Assembly (NCBI GenBank): GCA_947652115.1
Contig: OX393572.1
Coordinates: forward strand, 4,580,566 to 4,644,565
Origin: Blastomussa wellsi
Taxonomy: Eukaryota; Cnidaria; Anthozoa; Scleractinia; Plerogyridae
Direction of reading: 5' to 3'
Length of the DNA stretch: 64,000 nt
Below are positions 1-11,900 of the stretch, piece by piece; within the stretch, counting starts at the first letter, position 1; every line of letters begins with the position of its first letter. Both the position numbers and the translations under genes were made by a program. The notes under the pieces were generated by a model, which saw only the letters and a list, made by a program, of their open reading frames with translations, searched no databases and was not told where the DNA came from.

Positions 1-1
1 T

Positions 2-870
2 GTTCACGCAATCAAGTTGGCAATGTTTTAGAAATAAAGCCTGTATTCAAGGAAACTGATCGATAAAGCTGGAATTCGATCGTGGTTAAATTATGAATTC
101 GTAGAAAACAAACCCTTGACAAAGCTATTCTGGTAAGCTCAAGCATGATAATTCCGAAGTCGTTTATATTCGTTGCGATTCCAAAATGGGCAAGGACATT
201 TTTACAGGAGTCAATGTTAGACTCAAAAAATAAAAAGTATTAAAGGTTGTTTGAGATTGCAAAACAGTTATCAGTAAATTCCGAAATTAAGGGCAATTGG
301 TTCGCCAAGCTAGAATTTTCAAAACACAGGTGGAACGTTAGTTAACAGGATTCAGTAAATAGAACAAGGTTGTAATTGCAGAAACCTCAAATGTAATTAG
401 TCTTCAAAATATTAGTTTTCGAGGTAATATTGTGTGGGCACTGAGTTTGAGTTGAATTTGCATAAAATGTAAACGTTGTAACAAGATTTATGGTCTCGTG
501 CGCTACATCCGCTTCACTGTGTATAAGTTCAGAATATCAGTTGTTATTAAAAACTAGCCATGGTACATTTCAATTCCTGAATTTTGATTGGTGTACAGGT
601 CATGGTATATGAGTTGTTATACCGTGGAGCACAAATATGGTAGGTGTACGCTTCAGCGAGAACAGTTATTTCACTCGCGCTCGGTCGATATTGGGCAGCT
701 ATAGCCAATTGATGCATGTACATGTGGAATAGACAATGTTTTTTGTCAATAAACACATTTTGTAATAAGCTTATTCACGTAATCAATTTAGCAATGGTCT
801 AAAAATTGGGCCTGTATTCTAGGAAACGAACAGAATAAGATGGGATTCAAGGTTTATAGTGAATCGTATG
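2..870. repeat. Diverged direct repeat, copies about 771 bp apart
   Basis: The segment starting at base 2 (TTCACGCAATCAAG...) recurs in diverged form at about 773 (TTCACGTAATCAAT...). Both then read CCTGTATTC-AGGAAAC. Each copy is roughly 90-110 bp. The spacer shows no recognised element, and the left copy may continue beyond the window. Confidence 0.5.
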
Positions 871-1494
871 TTGCAGTAAGGAAAATTAATATTTCAAACT
901 GAAAGTGATTAATCAGGTACTAACTTATCTTTCTGAATAACGAATAGCTGTCAATGACTTCCTTTAAAATTAGCGTTTAAACTTCGCTGCGGCTCTTAGT
1001 CAAGAAGAGATAAGATAAGAACGTTTTATTTCAACAGAACAAAACGTCAGAGAGAATTTATTTTGTTCATCCTGTTCACATGCAGTAGCTGATCCATTAG
1101 TCCCTAAGGAGGGGGGAAGGGGTGGGGGTAAAGTTGGCTCCTTGCGTTGATCTATGAAACGATACGGGATTGTCGCGAGTAGCGCAATTATTTGTCTCAA
1201 CATTCGGCTTCGTGCATAAATGATAAGTGGCAAATATTACCAGGACACATTACTGACTGACCTTGTACAAAGACCTGAGTATCGTACGTGTGTTGGGTCC
1301 TGTTTGTAATGGCTATGTCGTTAATAACTTCTTCTATTAAAATAGTAATTTAGACGTTGTAAATCATCATGTTGTCGAAATATCTCAGTGAAATACAATA
1401 ATAATCATGCACAATGCCAATAATGATTCTTTATGTACGTTTATTCACAAGATTAAACGTTTTTTTGCACTGTAAAGTCTGCATACGAGCCTAG

Positions 1495-1650
1495 TGGTCC
1501 ATCAGGCCGGAGGTTATCCTGGTTTCTATAGCATGAAGCGACTAGGGTAACCCCCCCCCCCCCACCGCCATTAAATTGGCCGGTACCCATTGAAAGAGGC
1601 CCTATGAGAGTGACGAATCTTGCCCAAGATTCGTTGAGCAGCTGACTAAC
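1495..1650 (-). repeat. SINE fragment, reverse orientation
   Basis: Read on the minus strand, the stretch matches the 3' body of the complete SINE at 38,979-39,283. Shared blocks are the 'cttcatgctatagaaacc' region and 'ctccggcctgatgg'. A poly-C tract interrupts it and no tRNA-like head is present, so it is truncated and old. Confidence 0.6.
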
Positions 1651-2676
1651 TGTTAAAAAAATTCCAAACTATAAAGCTCGTGTGTATGTGAGTCAGGTGT
1701 TGAAGAATATGATATCTCCTTTTTAAGGGAAAAGAATGAAAGAGTCGAACAGAAAAGTTGAAAACAGGAAGCTAAAGAGGCAAAGGCCAATATTATAACG
1801 CCACCTGAGTCTAATATCGTTATGAGCGAAGGAAGACATTCAAATTAAATTTTCCCATCATTCGCATGCAAACATGTATAACACAGTGCTTTTCTCCATT
1901 AGCTGAAATTTATATCAGATCAGTTTTTTTGGCAGCAGGATATTACGTATATCAAGCATATTACATCGAAGATTTGTGTATTTCGGTTTTACTTACACTT
2001 TATCAGTCGTTTGTAGCAATAGCACAGAGTTTGCCGTCATTTTTCTTACCTTCTGAGGTAAGATAGATTACTGCAAACAAGCCTCATCAAAAACAGTTAA
2101 AAAATAGAGGATACTATATTTTTATAATCGGAGCTTTCAGAAAAAAACTTTCAAACAAAAGAGATGAAGAATTCATTACGTTTTGGTGATATCGCAAGAG
2201 ATCGATATGGAAAGCAAAGGTTTTTTTATTGAAAACTATTTCACTTTTTCCAACTTTTATTTAACAGATACGAACATATCTTTTTGCTTCGGCGAGAAAT
2301 AATAGTCTTGTAAAAACAAATTACTACGCAACTGTACTTTCTTCTGTTAAGATATACATTTTTACTTCAAAGGTTTTCTTGACTTCTTAAAGGTAATTCA
2401 TTTTTCCTTATTGTTGTTACAGAAATTGAAAACATGTTGAATATGACTTTTATATACCTAACACACTGATCAGCAGTACAATACGTTATTTGAAATTCTT
2501 TTGCTGGTTTTCTTTTAACGAACACGAATCTGATATTTTTCCTGCTGTTTAATATCAAAAATACGATTTCCATCTTTCTCTCCAATCAATCATTCTGCGT
2601 ATTTTTATATAAACTCAAAAGCGTACCACTGACTTTTATATTTAAATATGCCATCTTGTTCGTCATTCTCTTTTAC

Positions 2677-2850
2677 GTAATATATCAAAAACGAGAGACC
2701 GTGTTTCATTGGGATATCCAGACACTGACCAAAGAGAGAAGTTACTGTAATATATCAAACACGAGAGACAGTGTATCATTACATTTCCAAATACCGAGGA
2801 GAGAGTTGAAAATACAACGCGCAGCGGAGTATTTTTGACGAACTTCGATT
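2677..2850. repeat. Degenerate foldback MITE copy
   Basis: It contains blocks shared with the better copy at 29,863-30,010: AATATATCAA-CACGAGAGACA, 'acatttccaaa', and 'cgcgcagcggagtatttttg'. One arm is broken by a second partial copy that starts at about 2677. A non-autonomous DNA element is inferred. Confidence 0.55.
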
Positions 2851-3234
2851 GAATCAGTATATGTAATAGGACTAAGATAATTGGATGGCAGTTCGAGGAA
2901 TTTTTTGAATCCAATTATTTCTAAATTGGACAAGCATGTAGTCCTGTTAACTATTAATTATATAGCATCCAAAAATATATGAACATGGCAAATGTTTCGC
3001 CCTCCAAACTAGTTTTTCTTGACAATTGATTGGTTTATGGAAGGTATCCAGATTTTTCTTAAATTGGACAGTTTGAGCAAACACTGTCTAATTTATTTTA
3101 AATTTGGATAGTTGGCAAAAATTAATTAAAACTGCATCAGTTGACAATAATGGATTTTGATGTAGCTATATAATTATAATGATTATTGAGTCTGAGAAAT
3201 AAATTGCAAACTTCAAATTTTCTGCGACATTTCC

Positions 3235-3412
3235 AATAGGCCATTTCCGAGTTCCCTCGAACCTCTATTTCAAAGCGAGTCTAAGTGCGAAAGTTTTCTG
3301 ATGGTAATTAGTTTTACTTTCCATATGAATGAAAACTCATTTTCATTACAAAGACGTTGCAAGTAGACTCGCCTTGAAATAGAGGCACAAGCGAACTCGG
3401 AAATGCCCTATT
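3235..3412. repeat. Foldback MITE, about 178 bp
   Basis: The ends are inverted copies of each other: 'gccatttccgagttc' at the left and 'gaactcggaaatgccc' at the right. They are followed inward by 'cctctatttcaa-gcgagtct' and its complement. Arms are about 45 bp around a 90-bp unique centre with no coding capacity. Confidence 0.65.
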
Positions 3413-5212
3413 ATTTTTATATAGTAATGTTTTATTAGCATTCCAATATTTTTAATTTCTGGCAAACTACTGTTTAATTATAAAATAGCCAAGGCCTAAA
3501 TGAATTACATGTCACGGGGCTACCTTCCCTCGTACCATTTAAAGGTTCTCGTTAGTATTTACTGAAACCACGTCTTCTAAAGACCAAACCTATAGCCAGA
3601 TTTTCGAGCCAATTTCAATACATAAAATACCGCAAATATCTATCATGAAAATTCCTAAATATTATTATTTTTCCGAACAATATCCCCCAACAAGCTTTCT
3701 TCTTATTTCCTGTTCTTTTTAGCACTGCAAAAATTTAGTTCATCTTTAAATATCTAGTAAAATTTCTTGACTTCTTATAATATAGTCCATTAAATGGGTC
3801 AAATATAACTGTTCCCTCTTAATATTTTTACAGCCTTACTAAAACACGAAAATCGTAAAACGAACCTTCGTAAAAACTTTTAAAGATCTTTCACCAAAAT
3901 TCGTTTACATATATAGCTTTCATATGTTTCAGTTTTTTGAAACAGCATTCCCCCCCCCCCCCCATTGATTCCTTACTTCTTATGAAATGTTTGGTTTGGA
4001 TGAAATGCATTTCCAAAATATTTTTTTCAAAACAAAGACAGCATATTTTTAATTAGGAACTCATTCGCTTTCGCTTTCACGTGCGCAAAAACCATTGAGC
4101 AAAAGTTATCGTTTTTCTGATGCGAAGAAACCAAAAAATGAAGTCACGGTTCTTTTTATATTTTAAACATAATCGTTCAATCCATCATGGTAATTTTATC
4201 TGATATGCAACTGCATTTGAATTTAGTTAGAGTTGAAAAATTGTCACAGCATTGAAGGGTTAATTCACTGACAGAGAGATTTAAAGTCATGATTTATACA
4301 CAGTTCATGGGCATTCCGCGCTGGAATAGAAACTTTATCGAGTCACGCTGATAGAACTTAATATTAATCCGTTAGATTTGTTGATGTATGTTTAGTGTTC
4401 TGTACGTACCAAAATTCGATCAATCTTTCATTAAATTTATCCTACGAGAATTATTGTGATTTTGAAAGGAAATCATGAATTTTTCACTTATTTTCATTTT
4501 AATATCACAAAATAGTGTTCCATTTTTACATCCAATTATAGGCCTCTATACACAGCAAATTATGATAAAATAAGAAAGCATTTCATCACTTTCCTTTTTA
4601 ATTTTCCTTTCGCGCCAAAACAAACCGGAAAACCGTAAACTTCCGTGTAAACTAAAGCTAAAACATAGCTTTTCTACTCAGGGGGTCGCTGCGTTCTATA
4701 TCACCACATTGCCAGGTTATGCGATGAAAATATTTTTTTTTCATTAAGTGACTTTAATTTATATTTCAAGAAAGTGATTTTCAATATTTGTTAAAGTGAA
4801 GAAAATTGTGTTAACAATGATGAAAGACCTTCTCATTTAGCGCGTTCGCTTTGAATATATATTTTTACACCTGCAAAGAGAACATTGTTTAAAATTTAAA
4901 TAACAGAAACAGCAAAACTGAAGGAGATTTTCATAACATACAAATGTAGCGTTCTCCGATAATGTTTGCTCGAGCGAAGACGATTTAATTTCGGCCTCGA
5001 TAACCAAGTACAGCATTATTCGTAGAACGATCTAGAAAAACGGTTGTGCCGTGGAGTAGCATTTCCGTTCCGCTCTCTGACGAGTGTCTGTAATAGCAAT
5101 CAGTTTCGTTAGCATGACAATAGAGTTGTGACTTTAAATAATTTAACTCTGAGTGTTGAAAAGCTTATCTCAGAATGTCTTGCTGATAGTGAAACAAGCT
5201 GATGCATCCGAC

Positions 5213-5930
5213 ATGAAAATCTTATCTTCGCTTAAACTGTTGTTTTCGTTATTTTCTCTTAAAGCAACCGAATGGTACAGGAACACCGTACACTATTGGC
5301 CTTTCGAAGATGTCTCTAACAGAACAGTAACGGACTACACGGGTGCTAACGATGGTCGAATTGGTGGAAGCTTTAACACTGTTTCTGGCCTTGTTGGTTC
5401 AGCGCTGGAACTATCGGGAAATATATCGTATGTGGATTTTGGCGTTTTACCAAGTTCATGTCTTAACAAGCCCTCGACATGCAGTTCTGGTTTTACCATC
5501 GCTTTCTGGATGAAGATTCCAAACTTTCAAGGCAACAAAATTGTTTTGCAGTTGGGACAGCATCGTTATTCTCGGGGCTTCACCCTTTGGACGCGAAGGA
5601 CCCAGCAAAAGAAGGTTGGTTTTAGTGTTAACACCTTACATCACAAATACAACTGGTTGCAAGCATGGAATAACGATGACTGGAATCACATTGCACTTAA
5701 ATGGGACAACACAACTAGTAGTTTGAGGATTTACCTAAATTGTACCATGGTAAAGGTTGTGTCCGAAAGTGAAAACGCTATCCCTCAGGCCGATGATGAA
5801 GTATCACGGCTGATGTTAGGAGCAAGCCATGCCAAGAAGAAAAATATGAGATTGGTGATTGACGAGTTCGCCATTTGGAATAGTACGCTGTCGGATCGCA
5901 CGCTGTGCAAGGTGTTCAGAATTCGGTCAG
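5213..5930 (+). CDS. Exon 1: signal peptide and LamG-like domain
   Basis: The exon opens with a hydrophobic leader (MKILSSLKLLFSLFSL) and then a laminin-G/concanavalin-like jelly roll. Marks of the fold are HYWPFED at the start, GFTIAFWMKIP in the middle, WNHIALKWDNT, and RLVIDEFAIWN near the end. The exon ends in phase 1 at CAG|GTCGGT. The GTGAGT four bases downstream looks stronger but leaves the wrong phase for exon 2. An in-frame upstream TTG at 5153 is not a credible start. Confidence 0.8.
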
Positions 5931-8900
5931 GTCGGTGAGTCCTTTTGTCTCTTTCATCAGCTTAAGGAAAATTAAATCCAAATAAACTTCGATTGCTTAC
6001 AAAACCTTTACACTGGTAGTTTTCAATTTGTGTAAGTAAAGTGTTAATAATTGTAGGCTACCAACGTGAGGCTGATGAAAGTTAACTTTTGTGCATTCAA
6101 AAGGTGTAGATGGGTTGTACAGCAGGTGAAATGCTAACCAAAACGATTTTCCTTCACCAGGAAATTATGAATAGACCACTGCTGAGTTTTTCTTCTCGTG
6201 AATTTTAATTTCTTCGTTATTCACAAAATTAATTCAACAGCGCTTTAAAGCAAAGCCTAGCACATTCTGTTGATTTTGTGTTTGTAAAATGAGTCCCCTT
6301 AACGTTGCATCTACCGTTCTATAAAGACCCTAACCCATGTGAGGACTAGAACGTTGTTAAATTAATTAAAATCCGAGCGCTATAGTATTGTGTTTAAATA
6401 GTTGTAAAGAAGTTGCGCCACAAGTTTTCAATAACCTGCAAGTGGAATGAAATTGCAAAACAATGCTTAAGTTTGTTGGCGTAGAAAAACATCAAAAAAT
6501 AATCAAAAAAGGGACGATAGTGGCTGTAAAAAATTTATACGTTTGGGCAGATAAACTTTGGCTAAATTTGTTGACGATGCACGATAGGTGATGCAACTTT
6601 TTCAAATCTCGTAAACATATATAACAGAGAGTGTTTTTTTTAAAAACGAATTGAGGCTCAAGATGATTTTGAGTTTCTTTTAAACATTATTTGACTTTGC
6701 CATGAGGGGTGAGATCGACAAAATTAAAATGTGGATCTGCTCTTCTGAATTTTGCTGCCATTTAGATTTTGTCGTATTTATAAGCCGTCTGCTTGACTAT
6801 GAAGTCCCTTTGCCTAAGAGATCCGGCAAATAAAGAAAATTTAACTCTTCGTTACATTGGGTTTAGACCGTGTAACTACCCCATAGCGAAGCATATATGT
6901 CCTCATCGATTCACGATAGGACTTGTTACAGGGACATGTCACAGCGACGGTGATGAAGGGACAAAATCTCAACATTTACCGGCATACGCCGAAAACGTGA
7001 CAGGGGCAAGCCATGTTGCATTTAATTGTGGCGCTTAGGAGGACAGTTCAGATCGACGTTGGAAATTTTTTACACATCTTACACACCTTGCTCATTTCTT
7101 GCCTAAGTAGTTCGCTTGTTTATGTCTAACATTAATTCTGTCTTACAGTGAATGGACTCTACAGCGAGTGGTCTGAATTCAGCACGTGTTCAGTATCCTG
7201 TGGAAACGGCACCATGAAACGCACAAGAAACTGTTCCAATCCATCACCGAAACATCGCGGTCAAAACTGTTCCACTCTTGGAGCCTCCGAGGAAACCAAA
7301 TCTTGTTTTCTTGCGGAGTGTCCAGTACATGGAAATTATTCAGAATGGTCCGTATTTAATAGCTGTAGCAAGACCTGCGGCAATGGAATCAAGGAACGCA
7401 CCCGAAATTGTTCAAATCCCAAGCCTAGCCATGGAGGAAGAGATTGTTCCAATTTAGGATTGGCAACCGAAATAAAACAGTGCAACACACAACCATGTGC
7501 TATAAACGGAGGTTATAGTAAATGGACGGAGTTTTCTCAGTGTACGCTCTCTTGTGGAAATGGAACAAGACAAAGAACTAGAATATGCTCCAATCCAAAA
7601 CCCAGCAATGGCGGAAGGAATTGTTCACATTTAGGATCAAATATAGAAATTGAAATTTGTAATACGAACTTTTGCCCCATTCACGGTGGTTTTAGCGAAT
7701 GGACGGCATTTAGCGGATGTACCAAATCTTGTGGAAATGGTACGCAGCACAGAACTAGAAATTGTTCTAACCCTGAACCGAAGCACGGTGGAAGGGAATG
7801 TTCGAGTTTGGGACCATATATAGAAACAGAGCATTGTAATATTCATCATTGTCCAATTGATGGCGGTTACACGCAGTGGACGCGATTTAGCTATTGTTCA
7901 AAAACTTGTGGGATAGGAGTAAAGAAAAGATTACGTTTTTGTTCTAATCCAAGACCTAAATACGGGGGAAGCAACTGTACGCATCTTGGTGCCTCTGAGG
8001 ATGTAAGCAATTGTGTTTTGCGTCGGTGGTGTCCAGTGCACGGTGGATTCACCGAGTGGACGAAGTTCAGTGCATGCACCAGATCATGCGGAGTTGGTAT
8101 AAAAAACAGGACAAGATATTGCACCAATCCAATGCCCAGGCATGGTGGAAAAGATTGCTTAGGAAACCCAATCGAAATTAAAGTATGTAACGTTAATCCG
8201 TGTCCTGTAGATGGCAATTATTCTCCGTGGTCAAAATTTAGTCCGTGTACTAGAACGTGTGCCAATGGCACAATGTCGAGAAAGCGAAATTGCACCAATC
8301 CTGCTCCGAGATTGAATGGCAAGGACTGTTCTCTACTAGGACCAGCGATAGAAATTAGAAGCTGTAATATTTTTCCTTGCCCGATTGATGGGAATTACTC
8401 ATCATGGTCCAATTTTAGTGTTTGCAGCAAAACCTGTGGTAATGGTACCATGGAAAGAACGAGAAATTGTTCTAGTCCCAAGCCAAGGCATGGAGGCAAG
8501 GATTGTTCTTTCTCGGGTCCTGCAAAGGAAGTAAGAAGTTGCAACTTATTCCCTTGTCCAGTACACGGTAACTTTTCGTCGTGGTCAATATTCAGTGTCT
8601 GTAGCAAAAGTTGTGGAAATGGTAAAAAGACAAGAACTCGAAATTGTTCAAATCCTGTTCCACAGCATGGTGGCAAAAATTGCTCTTTATTAGGACCTTC
8701 AAAAGACGTTCGTGCTTGTAATGTTTTTCCGTGTCCAATTCACGGAAACTTTTCGTCCTGGTCAAATTTTAGCATTTGTAGCAAAAGTTGCGGTAACGGT
8801 ACTATGATGAGAACGCGAAAATGTTCAAACCCGGCACCAAAATATGGTGGGAGAAACTGCTCCCTCTTCGGACCGTCAGAACAGGTGCGAAGCTGCAATA

Positions 8901-11900
8901 TATTTTCTTGTCCAATTCATGGGAACTATTCTGCCTGGTCAAGCTTTAGTAAATGTAGTCAAAGTTGCGGAAATGGTACAATGATGCGATTCAGGAACTG
9001 TACAAAGCCTAAACCCCGGCACAATGGAAAGAACTGCACTTTATTAGGACCGTCAATTGATATCCAGCCTTGTAACGTTTTCCCTTGTCCTGTCGACGGC
9101 GCATACACTGTGTGGGGAAATTTCACACCATGCACTTTATCGTGTGGCATTGGTACTAAGTATAGAACAAGAAATTGTTCGAACCCTGTGCCTAAACATG
9201 GGGGTAAAAATTGTTCCGAAATAGGACCAGCGATGGAAGTAACAACGTGCAACGAGCATCCTTGTCCAATAGATGGTGGTTATGATTCATGGTCTGAGTT
9301 TGGCAAATGTTCCAAGACCTGTGGAAATGGTACTTCTCGAAGAACAAGGCAGTGTTCTAATCCTTCTCCTCAGTTTGGTGGTCTAAATTGCTCCAAGTTA
9401 GGTTCGAATGTCGATGTGCAACATTGCTATTTAAAGCCATGTCCCATCGATGGAGGTTTCAGTGAGTGGTCTAACTTCACTGAATGTACACAATCGTGCA
9501 ATGGAGGAAAGAAGAAACGATCTCGGCAATGCAACAATCCTGCTCCGCAGCATGGAGGGCAGAATTGTTCGGGTCTTGGTCAAGCGATGGAAGTGCAGCC
9601 GTGCAACATATTCCCGTGTCCCGTCCATGGTGGGTACAGCGAGTGGACTGGATTCGAGTCTTGCACGAGCACTTGTGGCGGAGGTATGCTGGTTAGAAGA
9701 CGAAATTGCACCAATCCACCACCTGCGCACGGTGGAAGTGATTGCAGGAGTATGGGTCCAAGTATGGAGTCTGTCGAATGCAATACACAAAAATGTCCAG
9801 GTACGTTGTGCGGTCGCATATGATATCATAGCTGTATGCAGGTGTCCAGGCAAATCAAGCAAGAAAGCTAAGGGAGCTTTTAACGGGGTGGTCGAAATTT
9901 CAACTGCTTTGTTCGTTCAAAGAACAGTCAGCAGACGATAATCGGTTCCAGTTTAATTTTCTTAACTTTTTGTGAAAATGATAATTTCTTAAAATATCTG
10001 TTTAACACACCCGTACATGGAGAAATCATCGAATATAAGTTTCTCTTTAGATTATTTTTTGCACCCGTTCTTATTGTCTATTCTATGGTCTACGATATAA
10101 CCGTCTGTTTACGAAGACCTGAAACCTTCATCAAAGTGTCAGTGTACACAGTTACCAACGTAAGCCAAGTCATTTAATATTCAATCAGCGATGGAAGTAA
10201 AAGCAACTGCCTATCTTGAGCAATTATTTTAAAGGCTCTGCACGTGTGTGCCATCTCTAGAAACATTTATTTAGACTGCATGTATTTAGCATGTATTTAG
10301 CCGTTGTTAATATACATTACCGAGAATCATAATGTGGCTTGCTGGCTACAGAAGTCTAAAATAAACTTAATTTGAATTCATTTTTTTAATTAGTTATATG
10401 ATTTATTTGTTAGAGGTAGAAAGTCGGTTGCCAAAGATAATGTTTTAAGAACTAATAAGAATAGAACTCTCCATCCCGCAGATATTGTGTTCAAAGTGAC
10501 AGTGAATCTTACATCAGAGAAGTGGGATGCAAGTCTGGCAAATGGAAGGAGAAACCGAAAGGGCGAACTGCTTATCCTGAAAATCCAGTTTGGGGTGAGG
10601 AAATCAAATCTGAAAAGTTGTGTCACTATTTTGTGTTTTATTAAATACTCCCTCAACGCTTTGATTGACATGGAACTCGTGTAATTTCCAGGGGTGGATC
10701 TAGGGGTAGGGTGCAGGGGGTGCGCACCCCTCCCTGGGATGACCTGCAGCTTTCTAATATAACTAGTGTTCTGCTTACGTCACCCGTCAGTTACGTCATT
10801 CCTTAGTGGTGCATCCCCTCCTAAGAAAACTCCTGGATCCGCCCCCGATTCCTCACATTTGATAACTAAAATTTCTTTATTGTCATTGCTCGGGTTTACA
10901 GACATTGAATAATTAATTAGAATCAAAATTGATTGCTTAACTTGTAAGATTTATGTAGCACAGCAAACAAGTTTCTTTCTTTGCTAGGTTAGAGGCATCA
11001 TGGGTGAGAATGCAGTATCGGCTGTGAGCGATTTTTCCTTTCGGTAAGATGTAAATTTTAGTCAGTTTGACTGTAATATTTAAATTATATCTTGGTTGTT
11101 TGGTTAATGTGAAGCGCGTATCAATGATGTCGTTATTTTCATACCGTGTTTTCAATTAAATCGCAGTTACTTATGTTGTCTATCTCAGCATGGCCTAAAC
11201 CTATCCATCTTAAGGTACATCGATCCATCAAGGCAGCTAACCAGCCATCTATCCATCAATCCGTCCGTCCGTTTGTCCATCCATCCAACCATTTCTCCCG
11301 CCCGCCATTCGTTTATGCATCCTTACATGCCATCTTTAGATCGTTCAGTCACATCGCGCAGAATGCCGCGACACATCCGGGACTTAAATGTAGAGTCCGC
11401 GGGAGATTTTAAATGCAATCAGGCTGCCCGATGGTCAAACAATAAAGAAAATGACCAGAAAATGGCCGACAACGCATACTTGTTTAGAGTTTACGTGCTT
11501 TATACTTGTGTTTTGTAGTGGTTATCATATGGATTTTGTAGATGAGACATTGATGGAATAAAGGAAACATTTTTTGACATGTTACGAATGGTGGATTTAG
11601 TCGTTTTCTTTACCTGAATTTGGTCCATTTCAGGGAAAATACTGTATGAGGAAATATTTGGAGTATGAATTTTTCTCCTTCAACATGCCCTTCATAACGG
11701 CTATCGTACGGCTTTGAATGTATATTGTTTAAGGAAGCTTTATGCCAAGTTTCAACGGAAAATGATGTTTCAAACTGGTCGTTCTGTCCAACTTTCGAAC
11801 ACTCGTGCCGATCTTTCAGCTTCGTTCGCTTCGGAGACTAGAAGGAACAGTCATTTCTTCCAACTACCATCTTTTTCCCTTTATTCATTTCATTTTATTA

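Larger units (their letters stand above)
1..5212. other. Upstream intergenic region, no gene seen
   Basis: About 5.2 kb of AT-rich DNA before the first coding exon of the channel gene. I see no ORF with coding character or convincing splice sites. It contains a diverged direct repeat (about 2-110 and 773-870), a reverse SINE fragment near 1.5 kb, poly-C runs (about 1550-1563 and 3951-3963) and two foldback elements. The promoter and 5' UTR of the channel gene should lie in the last few hundred bases, but I cannot place a TATA box or start site with confidence. Confidence 0.6.

Noticed and set aside
6793..7038. 81-codon open frame in intron 1 with several cysteines
   Set aside because: No usable splice sites in phase 1, no domain, and exon 1 joins exon 2 directly in frame.
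7149..9800. CRISPR-like or satellite array
   Set aside because: The periodicity is that of coding TSP1 modules with conserved cysteines; spacers and repeats are not distinct.
7637..9862. Several antisense ORFs opposite the TSP1 exon
   Set aside because: Shadows of the repetitive, biased TSP1 codons; they repeat with the same period.
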